DNA of 64,000 nt from Cystobasidiopsis lactophilus (GCA_001599975.1 BCIO01000001.1:930001-994000); one strand, 5' to 3'. Counted from the first letter of the stretch, positions 37,750 to 50,263 are shown. The notes: a model not told the origin generated them from the letters alone. Numbers and translations: made by a program.

Positions 37750-39683
37750 TCACATAAATGCTGGCGGGTCGAAGCCCTGCAAAACGAGGTCCTCCCAGCT
37801 CACGGGAAGCCCTGACTCTTCGGTCCGCTGCCAAATCGTCTCAATAAGCGCCGCGTTGTGGGCAAAACCGCCAAAGCCGGCGAGCCACGGCCGAAGCGCA
37901 TCTTGGTCTGCGGGTTGAACGGCAACGCTTGCGAGCATAAAGATGGGAAAACTGATAGCGGCCCGGATGATGGGCAATTGGGGATCGTGGGCTGCGTTCC
38001 AGGCGGGGATCGTCTCGCGGACGATGCGCTGGATGATTTTAGTAAGAGGGCCACGCCGGAAGATGATCTGTCATAGACAGCGTGCCCGCTTTAGTAAGGT
38101 GCCCCAAGACAGGAGCCAACAGCATTCTCACCTGGTGGATGTAGATGAGGACAGAGGCGCGCCACATCAATCGTCGGGCTGCTGCTGGTGAGTGTACAGC
38201 CCTTTCGGCTATGCTGTCTGGATCAAGGCTCTCGAGCGCTTCCAGAACCTCGACCAACTTGTCCGCTCGCTGCTTTTGCTCGGCGGTCATTACAAACTGC
38301 CCCAAAATTCGAGTTGCTGGTGGCGAGGTGCGCTCTAGCTCCCCTCTGAGCTCGGCGGCTTTGGCAAGGCACCAGACGACTGGCAGCGGAGATCCGCATA
38401 GGCGCTGCGTAGGCATCATGAGCCGTGCAAAAAGCATGAAAAGGCTGGCAGGTCTCACTTCAACGCTCAGTTCGGTTACGGCTGACGTCTTCAGCACAAA
38501 GCACAGCGCTAGAGGAAACCGAGTCTGAGCAGAGATCCTCCAAATTCAAGGCAATACTCACTAGGAGCGGTTCTGCACGCTGCTGCCTTGTAGATATCCA
38601 GCAGAACCCACAGCATTATTGCGTAATGGTTGAGCGTGACACAGGCCAGATCCAATTCGACTCGGTTTCCAAGGACGGCTCTTGCGAATTGGGTGCACCA
38701 TTCGAGCGTGCTGTTGTACGATTTGACGCTAACGGGATACTGTTCAAGCATAAGCGAGGGTTGTTTCCATTCGAAGGTTGACCCACTTCGGCAAGGCAAA
38801 GGTTGACCAGAGCTTGCATCTTGTGTTGAGGTGAAGCACGGCCAGTCCGCACCCAGACCTCGACCGCCCGCCACGTCGCCTCTCTCAAGCTTCCGGCACC
38901 GCCTATGGTGGCGCGAACCACTTCCACATCTTCTGAAAAGGTGGCCACCTCTCGGCTGTACCCAGCGGTCCGTAAAGTTTGCAAGGCTTGATTGTTTGGA
39001 GTCGGCAAAAAGGTCAGAGAGAAGAGCAGCTCCGCTGCCCAAACAGCTTCGTGCTTCTGACAGCCTGGTGAGATCGCGCGTAAGTAGTCGATAAGAGAGG
39101 CATTTTCGAGGTGTGAGTTGGTGAAAGCGATTTGGAGAAAGTGATGGGCCGATTTGCTGCTCCTTCTGTATAGGCCCGAATTGGACAGATCTAGTGGAGC
39201 GATCGCAGAGAGGGTAGAAAGAGTGGGCCAGAAGGAGGTGCCAGCGTTGACCAACCATGGAGCGATGCCGCCATCCGACTCGAGGGTGTGCAAGGTATCA
39301 AGGCCGGCGTTCCGTGATGCGTCGGCAGTGAATCCGGGGCTTTCTATTGCCCACTGAAATAAGGCGAGTTCATCATTCGTCGTGGAAAGCGTGCTAGAAG
39401 TGGCGGTAGTGGCTCCCGAGGGCGTGGAAACATTGCCGCTCCCTTTGCTTGCCTTTGAGGGGTGTGAGAACCGATTTAGAGGTTCGGCCTATATACTAGA
39501 CGAGCGGTTACGCACAGATGGAGGCCAGACGCATTCCCGCTGCAGGCGCACGCACGTCGCGCAGACCGTCGAACCTGGAGTTCCTGGGCACTTCTTGCGG
39601 GCCTTTCTACAAGACAAGCAGCCCGTCCGGCTTCTTTCCAGCCCCGGAGTACGCTTAGGCTTTGTGCGTACTGGTTCCTCCAT
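37750..39683 (-). CDS. Zn2Cys6 fungal transcription factor
   Basis: Start at 39683 (MEEPVRTKPKRTPGLERSR). The binuclear zinc cluster is at residues about 22-52 with spacing C-x2-C-x6-C-x8-C-x2-C-x6-C, containing CLSCRKARKKC and CATCVRLQREC; basic residues around it fit DNA contact. The rest, with several introns, resembles the helical fungal-specific regulatory region: LYRRSSKSAHHFLQIAFTN, HEAVWAAELLFSLTFLPTP, SVRASVLIYIHQVRMLLA-like segments, ending VLQGFDPPAFM with stop at 37750-37752. A nuclear regulator; the target genes are unknown. Neighbouring enzymes (methyltransferase, mannosyltransferase) could be targets, but nothing in the sequence shows it. Confidence 0.82.
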
Positions 39684-39876
39684 GTTGCCAGGAGTCCAGG
39701 TGGACGATCCGACGAGGGCGGCATTTTGGGGAGATTTTGGGGATTTTGGGTCCGGGGTCAGCGGCGAGGCTTGTGGTGGGCGGCTGCGCTGCAGCGATTG
39801 CGATTAACATGCTGGATGCGACGGTCTAGTGTTACAAGTATGCAAAACGACAATGTCCGTAAACCCAAGCTCGAGA

Positions 39877-41612
39877 TCACTTATAGACGGTGAGGTCGGC
39901 CGGGCACCCCTCTCTCCCTGTTACAGCCGCCGAGAAAGCCGGCCAATGACAAGACTGCAAGGCGGGTTCAGCAAGCAGATTAACGCCGGGGGAAAAGCAG
40001 TGGAGGCTCACTCGGTGGTTCCTGATCAGTTCGCGAAACCAGGGCACCATAGGCCCAAGCCCCTGGTCCCACCATTTTACCCACAACTTCCCAACGCCAG
40101 TCCGCATGATGTAGGTGTGTTGCAAGTACCTGGGAAGATGGCACGAGTCAGCCGAGAACCCCAGCCCATTGGCACCAAACGAAAGACGCACCAATTGTAG
40201 GTGTACGCCACCTGCACTGTCGGGTTTACGACAATTTTGGGGTTCCCGTGGAGCAGGTGCAAGTCGTACGGAAGGAGCACTGTGGGATTTCCATGAGCAC
40301 TCTGGCATGAGGCCAAACCGGCAAAGCTGAACGCACTGCACTCCGATGCCTCGCATTCTGTTTCGGACCATTTTCGAAATTTGAGTGGCAATTGAACGCC
40401 TGTTAAGTCACCCTGTGAGCCAGAAGCAATCGATATCGTGGCAGCGACTTGCCGTTGATAGCAGCATCCGGGGAAGCCAGAAATGGCGCAGCGTCGAACA
40501 CCGTCATTCCGTTCCAGCACGAGGCTACCTCGAAAGGCTTCTCCTCGCGGTAGAGCTGTACCGCGAGAGGGTCGTGAAAGGCAGGCCACATTGGCCGAGT
40601 TGGCGTGCCGCATCGATCCCGCAAGACCCCTTTGCGCGCCCTCGCGAATGAGCCTCCATGTACGACGGAAGCAGCAGTGCAGCTCACAAGTGTCGTAGAC
40701 GCCAACGCCCGCAAAGTCCAGCGCGCAAGCCATGTCGTAGTCGCCGCCGCGGGTGTTGATCAACCGCATCGCCGCTTCGAAGGAAAAGAAGATGTCGTTC
40801 AGGAAGAGGACTTTGACGTCTGAGCGCAAGGCTGTGGTGTTGGCAAGAGCGGGGAACGCCGTCGCGAGAGGGGCGAGCGCGCGGTTGCGGGCGTTCGCCA
40901 AGTAGGCGATCCGACCGTCGTCGACGCCGGTGAAGTTTCGTTGGAGGTCGTCTTCTAGCACAATGGAGCGCTTGTAGCCCTTGAGGTACAATTTGAGATC
41001 GAGGAGGGAGAGGACGGCTTTCGTAGAGTCGTGGGAGTTGCTTTCGTAGATCGACACGAACGTGCGTTCGGGGCCCAGGTGGTCGACAAGCCGGAGGAGC
41101 GAGTCTTGCCAGTACGGTAGGACCTTTTCGTTGTTGTACAAGTTGGCAGCGATGAAAAAGTGACGGTTGTCGGTCGGGTCGAGAGGGGCCGGCCGGGCCT
41201 CTTTGGGCGCTTGGAGGCCACCGCACGCCAAGAAAACGACGACGACGATGCTGAAGAGCGCCCTGCTCCACCGAAAGATGGACCACGACGGGAGCGGTTG
41301 CTGCTCCAATCGGTAACTTCGGTAAAGGGCCGAGCACTCGAGCAGGAGGTAGAATGGCCAGGTGAGGACGAAAGCGAGGAAGATGGGCAGGGTGGACCAG
41401 AAAGGCCAGTAGCTGAAGCCCAGCAGGACGAAAGAGAGGAAGACGCCCCAGGAAAACTTGAACTTGAAACTGAAGGGGTTTGCTGCTTTTGCGGGAGCGG
41501 CTTCGATGTTTGCGCCCGGGGACGATGGCGGCGACGCCAGGATCAAAAAGTCCTCCTCGCCCGCCTCTATATCCTTCTCCATCACTGGCTTTTCGTAGAG
41601 GTGGAAGGCCAT
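39877..41612 (-). CDS. CAP59/CMT1-family alpha-1,3-mannosyltransferase
   Basis: Type II membrane glycosyltransferase of the cryptococcal mannosyltransferase family (CAP59_mtransfer), acting in the Golgi on extracellular glycans. Start at 41612. Membrane segments GVFLSFVLLGFSYWPFW and LFSIVVVVFLACGG precede the catalytic domain: HFFIAANLYNNEKVLPYW, VSIYESNSHDSTK, RIAYLANARNRAL, KVLFLNDIFFSFEAAMRLI and DYDMACALDF. After an intron near 40680 it continues RDRCGTPTRPMWPAF, SCWNGMTVFDAAPFL, SECSAF, VNPTVQVAYTYNW and VKWWDQGLGPMVPWFREL. The 3' exons are inferred; the stop used is 39877-39879. In capsule-free fungi the family probably modifies wall or secreted glycans. Confidence 0.85.
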
Positions 41613-42652
41613 CTCTGAGCCCCTTTTCTTCGCAAAATGGGGTAAAATAAGCGGCGCCCTAAGGCAGCTGGGCGCGCGCGCTTGAGGGCAACACCGGTTG
41701 AGGATTTGGGCTTTGTACTTTGACCCAAGACGTTGTTTGTTGGTGGTCGAAAGCGGAAACTTGGATTTTTGCGAGCGACGAAAGGGGCGCTGTTGTTATG
41801 CGCGCGTCCAGGAATGATGTGAGGCCGGGAGCCGGCTCGCGCGAAAACTGATGACGATCCCAAGACAAGCCTTAAAAATTGCTGGGGCTCCTCGTCACCT
41901 CTCATGGAGAGGATAGAGGCAGGGAGGAGTTGAATCCGCGGAGAGAGAGAGGAGAGAGGAAACAGCTCATGCTGGAAGGGCAAAGTAGCCAAGGGCTTTT
42001 CCTCGGCGTGCGGCCGCATTTTCGCGCAGTCTGTGGCCGGTTTGCTGTTTGCGGCCAGCCAAGCGAGCGAAAGGTTGTTGCAGACCGCGGCATTGTTTCC
42101 GAGGACATGGTTGATGCGAACAGAAGAGTCCTTCGACCTTATTCTTGCTCGACGGAGAAGACCGAGTGTGTCCGGTGTTGCTAGTCAGCATGAAAAATTC
42201 CTTGAATCGCTCTACGACCGTTCCTGGATGGACTTTGGGCTATACAACGCCAAAATCGAGCGACAAAGAGCGCGATGGGCAGATGTCGAGACGCGATTCA
42301 ATTTAAGTGGCGACAACTTCAGTTCATGCCCTGCTGCCTGTCTCTCTCTGACTGAACGCGTTCTCGTCTTTACTGTCCTGTCTTCAGTCATTCAAGAGCT
42401 CATCTGGTGGTCCATTCTGTTCAGAACTCAGCACCATTCTTGTGGGACGAGACACTCTTCCTCGGTCCTTCTTACGCCAACGCAACGAAGGCTGCTCCTC
42501 GTCTGTTGGCTCTCGACCACCATGGCAGCGACCGCTGATGCGCAAAGAGTCCTCATGCGAGGCGGCAGCGGCGCCTGCTCTGTTTGTCGCCTTCCGCTGT
42601 CGGAGAGGGCGAGCTGCAAAACGTCGTCCAAGGCTTGCGAGGCCAATTGAAC
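41613..42652. other. Intergenic region between divergent genes
   Basis: About 1 kb between the mannosyltransferase (minus) and the F-box-like gene (plus). A purine-rich stretch (gag repeats) lies at about 41920-41965, as often found in promoters and leaders. Open frames here show no recognisable protein. Part of the 5' end of the F-box-like gene may lie within 42520-42652. Confidence 0.45.
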
Positions 42653-43986
42653 ATGGACGACATCAAATGGCTGACCGAGCTCTATGCGAGTGGCAGTCTG
42701 ATCTACGGTTTGCTCATGAAGTTCAAGTCCATCGGTGAGCGACCCAAACGGGCCAGCACCTGAAAGCGTTCATCTCATACGTCCAACTCGCCAGGTTTCC
42801 TGTTGACTAGCCAAGGATCGGGCTCGTTGATGATGACGAACCAAGAGGTGGGTTTCACAGCGTGCTGGGGTCTGTGGTCTGACCCACTGAATCGGTCACC
42901 TTAGGAGAATGGACGCAGCGTGGGTCGCTCGTTCTCACTTTCGCCGGGTACAGACCTTAAATTAAGAGACAACAGATTTTTCTGGCCCACGGAGCCTGCT
43001 TGGACATGTTGCGCTGCGTCCTAAAGGCCTTTGGCGACAGCTTCGAGGATAGATGCACTTTGGCCGAAGTGCAATACTTGCTCACTTGCGAAGTGAACGG
43101 CAAAGTGAGCCCACCTTGTACAGTTTCTCTTGCTCGCTGGGACGTATTGAGCCGTCCTTTGCCCTCGCAGATTCGCGAGGTCGACTATGGAACGCAACAG
43201 CCTACCTTGGACTCTGCGCTTTGGACTCTCCGTGCTCCGAATCATACGACCCTCGAGTTTCATGGCTTCAATTGGAAGAAAGCTGCTCGCCTTCGTGCCA
43301 AGCGCCCTTGGCTGCTCGCCGACCCTAACAAGTAGCTTAGGCGCCTTGTCCTTCGCTTTCTACAGAGTTTGACTTGAACTGTTTGCAGACTACCTGCTTT
43401 CCGCGATGTCGTGCCTCGCGAGAAGCTCGAGTCTCTGGCTGCCAATCAGCAGGCTCAACGTGGAGCCTTGGGCGAAATTTTGGCTCATCAGCCTGACGTT
43501 CTGCACAAGATATTCTCCGACCTCGCCCTGTCAGACACGCTCGCCTTCGTTGCCTTCTCTCAAACCTGCAAAGCCGCCCGGGAGGCTTTCACGCGCCACT
43601 TTCAACCGCTCTACCGCCAGATCTGCATGTATCGGTTCTCCTATGCCGCGTTCCGCATGGCCAAAGTCGACCCTTCCCATCCTTTGGTCTTGGCCCCTTC
43701 TTTGAAGAGCCCGCGCGACGGGGACTGGTCGGGCTACTTGGCTGACCTGGTGTCCCCTCAAATCTGGCCTTCGCTCATGGCCAGGCGCCGCACAGTCCTC
43801 ATCTGCCAGAGCATCCAGCAGCAGCGCCAGACCAAACTCGACCAAATACTTCAGCAGGAGGGACCGGGCGCGCAGGACGAGTGGCGAATCGGCTTCCAGC
43901 CATTTTACAGCGCTACCACCTTGGCCATGCAGCTCAGTGCCAGTGAGGCGAATGCCCTATTTGTTTCCCTTCCGCGTTGCAGCTAA
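42653..43986 (+). CDS. F-box-like protein
   Basis: Start placed at 42653 (MDDIKWLTELYASGSLIYGL), the first ATG in the continuous frame after an upstream stop; an extra 5' exon is possible. After introns it reads GFLLTSQGSGSLMMTNQE, then FLAHGACLDMLRCVLKAFGD, IREVDYGTQQPTLDSALWTL and FNWKKAARLRAKRPWLL. The last exon carries an F-box-like segment QPDVLHKIFSDLALSDTLAFVAF and SQTCKAAREAF, followed by QICMYRFSYAAFRMA, ending at 43984-43986. The F-box match is by pattern (Leu/Ile-Pro-x-x-Ile-type spacing and the trailing R/F), so assignment is moderate. Probably an SCF-type adaptor. Confidence 0.5.
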
Positions 43987-44076
43987 TAAGAGAGGCCTCC
44001 ATTCCAAGGTATGACAGCCAGAACTCAAGGTCGAGGCGTTTTTTCGGGGCGACCCTCGTAGGCTCCCTCTTGTTTT

Positions 44077-44583
44077 TCAAAACGACAGGTCGAACGTGTA
44101 CTCCATTGGCGAGGTAGTGAAAGATCCCTTGCCCTTGATGCCTTCCAAGCCTCCAGCTGCGAATAGGAAGGCCTTGGTGTGAGATCCACGAACATGGTTT
44201 GAAATTGAGAACAAAGAAAGCGCTCACTGCCGGTGTTGGGCACGACCTCGAAAGGACCTTGAGCTACATAGGTCTTTCCGTCAAAGGTGCCGGTGCCCGA
44301 GGCGATGAACGAGCCCTCTTTGCCGAGGAAAGTGCCCTTGACCTCGTCGACTGTCCGCGCACTTTGGTTTCTGTGACAAAACACGGCTTGGGGCAACATG
44401 CGCACCTTTGGTGAAGACAGCGTTGCCTCCGTCTGCGGTGTAAACCATGGTGTAGTGGGTTTTTATGGAGATGCCCGATTCGAGCTCGACATCAACGACG
44501 GCGGGCTGGACGCGCGGGGTTTCTTTGCTGGAGCGATCCTCGTCCCATTTCAGAACTTTGAAGGTGTGGGTGGTAGCTGGCAT
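44077..44583 (-). CDS. DUF3224 domain protein
   Basis: Small beta-barrel-type protein of about 130 residues of the DUF3224 family, which is mainly bacterial and of unknown function. Start at 44583 (MPATTHTFKVLKWDEDRSS). Spliced segments read HYTMVYTADGGNAVFTK, then VDEVKGTFLGKEGSFIASG, TGTFDGKTYVAQGPFEVVPN, and after a second intron TGGLEGIKGKGSFTTS and MEYTFDLSF, stop at 44077-44079. The G-x-x-G-S-F and T-G-T-F-D-G motifs and length are those of the family. The two introns (about 44344-44403 and 44161-44226) show that it is a nuclear fungal gene. It diverges from the gene at 44752 with 168 bp between starts. Confidence 0.75.
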
Positions 44584-44751
44584 GGCTGCTTTGCTTCTCG
44601 AGCTTTGGTTGAGCAGGGAAGGGAGTGCGACTGTGGGTGCGAAGTGAGGCGCGTCGACGTGATTTCCGAAACGCAAAATGTGGTGCTCCCTCATCAACTT
44701 GCTACAGCAGAAGGTTGGACGAGTCCACCAGCCACCTTTGCTCTATTTGCC

Positions 44752-46885
44752 ATGGAGGACTGGGGTGGATCCGGAGGCTGGGGCGATGAGCAGGCTCTGC
44801 CCAGTTTCAAGGCGGAAATCAGCTGGTCGCCGACGCTCAAGCCATTGGAAGACGACCAACAACAAGCCGCAGACGATTATGCGTGGCCCTCGCAGACCAC
44901 AGACGTCTCCTTTGGCGGCTTTGCTTCTCCGCCTGTTGATGTGCCGTGGCATGTTGAGCCAGAGCCAGTTGATGAGCCAGAACCAGAGCGGGAAGAGCGG
45001 GAATTGGGATCACCGAGGCAGGACGAGCAGGAGGACGAGGCAGAGGAGGAGCAGGAGCGCAGCCAAAGCCCGTTTCAAGTCGACGCTTTGGAGCTGCAGG
45101 CCATCTCAGAGCCGGACGAGGAAGCGGTAGCAGAGCGGGAGGCCGAGCCGCTGGACGAAGGCGCCTGGGGCTCGACCTACTTGCCACCTGTCCAAGTTCT
45201 CGACGACCAAATGCCGACTTGGCAGCCCAGTGACCATGTCTCAGCTTCATCACCTGTCGTGAACGATGCTGTTGCCGACGAAGAAGAGACGCCGGTTGCT
45301 GGTGCTGATCCCTGGGGGTCGGTCAGATCCAACCTGCCCTCCCAACCCAAGCAGTCTTTCTACATGGTGCGTTTGGTCTGCCGAACATCACTCGTGATTC
45401 TCAGATCCTCAGTTTGAATGCAAATGCACAGAGGCCTGAATTGGTACAAGAGATTGTGGCAGAAGCGCGCAAGCTCACCGAGGCCGCTTTCAAGGTCAAC
45501 CCGGCAGAAGCTTTTGCGCCTCCAAAGGGCCTACACATGAATTTGGACTCCCTATTAGAGCCAGACGGTGAACTGTGAGGCTTCTGATCCTTTTGTTGTT
45601 GTGAAAGGGAAGTATCTGACGGCACGTAAACAGTGGCCAACTTACCAGCAAGCTAAAGCGACAAGTGCCTGAGCGCATCAACTTTGCAGCTAGCGAAGTG
45701 GGCTCCCAGTTTCGCCAAGCGTTGGATTCCACTGGGGCCCGGACCGTCGAGATCCTCAAGGGTTCCGCCACCGGCAGACGCATCGCATCGGGCTCTCGGT
45801 CCATGATGGCTCCCTCGTTCTTCTCACCTGCTGGCACGACCGACCCGGCAGCAGAAATGGCCGCGTTCGACCGATTTTTTGGCCCGACTGCTGTTGCGGA
45901 GCCAGCTCCCTCCACCAAGCCAGCCGCGTCGGCCTTTTTTACGAACCTCTTTAGCGGCAGCAACGCCAAGTCGCCTGCGCCACAGACCGACACGACCAGA
46001 TCCAACGCTTCTAAGGACACGCTGGCACGCTCGACCGACTCAACTTCCGCCTTCCCTGATTTTATGACACCGAGCTCTCCAAACCGAGCATCCATCGATT
46101 CCAACAACTCAGAGTCCCCATCTGGAGTCAAGCGCTTCTTCTCTCGCTTTTCACGCAATCCCAGTGATGCGCACAAGCGGCAGTTCTCGGAGGACGACGA
46201 TTTTCTGGGCTCCAAGGAGATCTCCGTCTTGGATCGCTCAGGCATCCCGGTCGCCCCCAAAGGCTATGCGGACGAACAGGAGGACTTTGGGTTTGGGAAC
46301 TACGCTGAAGGAGGCTTGCTGGACCAAGATTCGCCGGCCAAGGCCATCCGGAGTGCTCCGCCGCCACCCATTAAGTCGACGGACGCCATCGACGACTTCT
46401 TCAACACGCTCACCTCTGCACCCTCCAAGACGGCGTCAAAGTCAGATTTGGACCTGCTGGATCCTTTCTCATCCTTGTCTGTCACCAAAGCGCCGATTGT
46501 GGCCGCCGCACCTCCAGCTGCTGCGCCTCGAACTGTGACTCCAATTTCTCGCGCTTCGACTCCCAATATCCCTCTCCCTCCTTCTCGAAACCCAACACCA
46601 CTCCCGCTGTTGCCACCGCCAGCAGCGTCACACAGCATCTTCCTCCCGCCACCGCCGGCAGCGAGCAAGCCTCTGAAGCCAGTCAATCTTCTAGCCGACG
46701 ACGACGATGACTTTGGCGATTTTGCCTCCTTCTCTGCGCCTGCGCCAGTGTTGGCAAAGGCCTCGTTGCCGCTGCCAGCCTCCAAGCCGTCATTGCCTGC
46801 TCCGCTTCTGGCAAGCGGACCCCCGAAAACCCAAAGCGGCGGCGGACTGTCGAAGACCGACTTGTCGTTCTTCGAAGGGCTGTAA
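44752..46885 (+). CDS. Acidic, Pro/Ser-rich protein with DFGDF motifs (possible trafficking accessory)
   Basis: Start at 44752 (MEDWGGSGGWGDEQALPSF); about 660 codons over three exons (introns near 45366-45431 and 45575-45635). The N-terminal half is strongly acidic. The middle exon, ELVQEIVAEARKLTEAAFKVN, is predicted helical and continues into QVPERINFAASEVGSQFRQAL. The C-terminal half is low-complexity with SPSGVKRFFSRFSRNP, SVLDRSGIPVAPKGYADEQ, DAIDDFFNTLTSAPSK, the acidic DDDDDFGDFASFSAP and the final LSKTDLSFFEGL. DFGDF-type peptides bind gamma-adaptin/GGA ear domains in known accessory proteins, so a trafficking role is a reasonable guess; no domain proves it. Its 3' 770 bp were duplicated (see 50264-51030). 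Confidence 0.65.
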
Positions 46886-47936
46886 CATGTCTTTCGTCGT
46901 TTCCATCGTGGCCCCATTTATGCTGCAATGTGGCTTCATTTTCCCACACTTGGGTGCATTCCGTTTCACGCGCCAGCTCGCTGGCTTCCCGTCCTCCCCT
47001 TTTTTTTGATATATCTTTTGTCCTGTGTGTTCTGTTTGACTTTGGTTGATGGCAGCAGAGAGCACGCCATCTGCGCGTCCGATCCAAGTCCGAGCGGAAG
47101 CGGGCCCTACCGCGTGGATTCCCTAGGTGCTGACTAATTGGCTCTCGCCTGGGAAGGTTCACAACTACAATGCACACCAATTTCGAATGCCGCTTCAGTG
47201 GCTTTCCTGTCGCAACCACCAAGGGTCCACCGGAATTCATTCTTGCTGCCCACACCACATGTAAAAGGTTGGTCGCGAACTCCAAACTGTTGAATGCGCT
47301 CTTCACTAAGTATCAGTATATGCAGAGGGACGGCAGATATCGGCGAAGATGCTAGCTCACAAGGTAGAGACCAGAGTTCGGAGCCAAGGCCAACCCACCC
47401 TGACAGGCGAGATGCGAGCCTTACTTCACAGACGCATCGCATCTGGAAGAACGGGCCTTTACCTCTTCTCGTTCGGTACCTTGGTCCACCGTAAACGCCA
47501 AAATCTACAGGTTTTGGTGGCAAACAGTGTTCTTCAGCAAAGGCAAATTGGTGCGCGTGTTCCTGCAGTAGATGTGGCTCATACGTGCGGCGGGACGCTG
47601 GTTACATTTCTCTTACAGGGTAAATATGGAGGTTGTCGGACAGGCGCAACCACAAGGGGAGAACTGGTGTCTTAGCGCGGAAGAGATCCGGCTCGATCCG
47701 AAATTTTCCTCCGTCGGCCTGCCAGTGCCGGCTTGGCGCTTTTGTTCGTACTCGATGCCGGTCAACAACAGCTGAAGGCAAACGGTAGTACTTCTTGCTG
47801 CTGGATTGGCGACCAGGGAAGGCCGCGGGTCTTGGGTGCCCACCGCCAGTCGAAGTTCGCTTTTGCCGGCTTCGCGCTGTCTTGGATCTTCGCCAGGTCT
47901 TGAGGGACTAGCGCGTTGCCTTCTTTCTGGGCATAA
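46886..47936. other. Intergenic region inside duplication unit A
   Basis: About 1050 bases between the DFGDF gene and copy A of the adenylate-forming-like gene. The first 130 bases match the copy in unit B closely; the promoter part matches more weakly (for example the segment with ggtgctgactaat). No other gene is seen. Confidence 0.5.
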
Positions 47937-49992
47937 ATGGCGTACAAGCCGCCGCAAGTCGAGGCAACTTGGCCTGCAGCCATCAGGCGCTATGCGCAAG
48001 AAGCGCCCGACAGCCCGGCATTTTATGTGCCCAACGACGATGGGGACACCAAAACGTGGCAGACTATTACCTTCGCTCAGTTCCACAAAGATATCACACA
48101 AGCGGCGGCTTTCTGGCAAAGCTTGCTGGACTTGCCGCCGTACAGTGTCGTAGGGCTGTTCTTTCGCGGGGTGGGTTTAGCCTCCTTCATGCTCGACGGC
48201 GCTTTGCTCAGCGGATCCAACACAGACGACCTATCTAGACTGCGTCACACTGGCGGCACTAATGAAGGCCTGCTTCACCGTCCTGCAATTCCCCCTGCGG
48301 GCGAGCTGGAACTCCCAATCTGTGGCGAAGCAGCTTTCTCTTGCTCCCGACACTGCCTCTCTTCTATGTTTGACTGAATACTACGAAATGTGTCGTTCTG
48401 CGACCGACGTGCCGACCTTTCAGCTTCCGACCTTGCTCCGAACGTATCGAGACGCGACTCGCCTCAAGTTCAAACAGCACCTCGACAGCCCGCTCAGGAC
48501 TGTTCTGCTTTACACCCTCTTTGATATACGAGCAAGCTTTATAACCGTTCCGCTGGTGCCGAAGAACTGGGAGTTTATGCGGCAAAGCTTGACGGCGGTC
48601 CAAGGGGTGTGCAGAGTGCCGGAAAGCAGCGTCTTATCGGGGCCCATCAGTTCTGTCGTTGGTATTGCCGCCAGTTTACTCTCGCCTACGTGGTGGGGCA
48701 AGGCTGTTGTGATCCCCCAAACTCCCGCAATCTCTGCAGAAGGTTCGGCATGCTCACTGGCCCCTCGGCCGCCAATCTGAATTGACTTCTCAACAGACTT
48801 GATACACATGAAGCAATGCGTGCCTGTTGGGATGTATGGGCTTCTGGCAACCCATTTTGAAGAGATCGTCCGCAAAGCCGTGGCGTCGTCGTCTCTGAGC
48901 AAGCTCAAAGGCACCTTATTCATGGTTTGTGGGTTTAATTTTGGTTCCCGGATTGGTGGTATATTGCAACAGCTAAATAAGCTGTGTTTTTGGCAGTTTC
49001 TCCGCTCTCCACCCACACGAGATTCATGAAAGCTCGACATTTTGCGGCCTCGCCTGTGGCTGAAGCAATCTCACAGCTGGATGCGACCGTGTTCATGGGT
49101 CGAGGATTCCAATGGTTGACATTGGGGTCTGTCGGGAAAGACTTGGATCTACTTAAACCGTGAGTGGACGCCCATTACCCTTGGCCTGACATCGCTAAAG
49201 ATTGTTGAAAGGCTACATCCACCAAATGCTCAACGTTTCGAACCACTCTTTCCTGGCTCCCCTTTGGTCGAGCTCATTCTTACAGAGCATCACCCGTCGG
49301 TCAAGTATAAGACCCTGACGCCAGACGAGAAAAGGGAAATTCGCACCGGCGATGTGTGAGCCTTTGCCTCATCTAACTTTGCGCGCCAATTTGACAGTAC
49401 GCCAGTTTCACCTGTCATGTGGATCCCGAGACTGGCGCCGCTCGATACATGTGCCGCGCAGCGTTAGGGGCGGAAGACGGCATTTCAATACCTTGCGCTG
49501 ACCCGAGGTTCGTCCACTGTCGCCCCGCCTTGTTCTGCAAAACTTACGAAAGGCATGCTGTCATATCACCTAGGGCAATTTATGGCGTCATACAAGCACA
49601 CTGCGGTGACCTGGTGGCGAACGCTGTGGTGCTGGGCTCGGCAAATCCCAGATTTGGCTTGGTCGTCGAGCCGACAGAGGACTGTAACCTGAACGAGCTG
49701 CGGAAGACTTTGGTGGCGCGATTCGAAACCTACGCAGAGGCCATCGCCCCGGCCGTTTTGGACAGCCCGAAACGAATCGCGGTCTTGCCGCGAGGCAAGT
49801 TCCTACCTCGAAAGGTGGGTTTCACCGACCTCTTGGCTGTTGTGGCTCTACTCAGACTTTGAGGACTTGCAGAACGATGGAACGATCGACCAAGAGCAGA
49901 TCATGAAGACTTTAGACGACAAAGTAAACGCCTACCTGTCGGAACGCAACCAATACGCCTTGAGCGCCAATATGGGCAAGATGAACATTTGA
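47937..49992 (+). CDS. Adenylate-forming (ANL/AMP-binding-like) protein, tandem copy A
   Basis: Start at 47937 (MAYKPPQVEATWPAAIRRYA). The order of segments follows acyl/aryl-adenylating enzymes: TWQTITFAQFHKDITQAAAFW, YSVVGLFFRG, CVTLAALMKACFTVLQFPLR, later REIRTGD (equivalent to the A7 YxTGD), ALGAEDGI (A8-like), AVVLGSANPRFGLVVEP and a lysine in LPRGKFLPRK (A10-like). However, where the glycine-rich P-loop TSGTTGxPK is expected the protein reads LYTLFDIRASFITVPLVPK. Introns include 48743-48796, which copy B lacks. Stop at 49990-49992. All exons join in frame, so it is probably expressed. Enzyme activity is doubtful; substrate unknown. Confidence 0.75.
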
Positions 49993-50263
49993 ATTCTATC
50001 GTGCACGCGTTTGTTATACCTTGTACTCTCCATACCTAGCGCGGGCGGGGATGCTTAGACATTGTCGCGTCCTCACAGCGATGGACGCCCCCTCATAGAA
50101 CCTATCTTGTATCCAGAGCATTAGGTCATTGTATTCAAAAAGCGAAAAAGAAGAACGCTCACGAGCGAGAGAGGAAAGAAACAGGAAGCTTGCCACCAAT
50201 CGTCGACCTTCAAGGTCGAAAGCATGCCAATGCTGGACTCGCTTGCGTACAGGCTCGGCTAGC

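Larger units (their letters stand above)
46116..49992 (+). repeat. Tandem segmental duplication, copy A
   Basis: Unit A runs from within the 3' exon of the DFGDF gene through its 3' flank and the whole adenylate-forming-like gene. It matches 50264-54181 in the same order and orientation, including the non-coding 3' flank after the stop (46886-47010 against 51031-51150). The 5' breakpoint is sharp: shared sequence begins at ccccatctggagtc. The remaining 271 bases to 50263 are the spacer between units. Confidence 0.88.

Noticed and set aside
34597-41612. Secondary-metabolite cluster made of peptidase, methyltransferase, Zn2Cys6 regulator and glycosyltransferase
   Set aside because: No backbone enzyme (polyketide or peptide synthase, terpene cyclase) is present, and the neighbouring genes have unrelated roles; adjacency alone is not enough.
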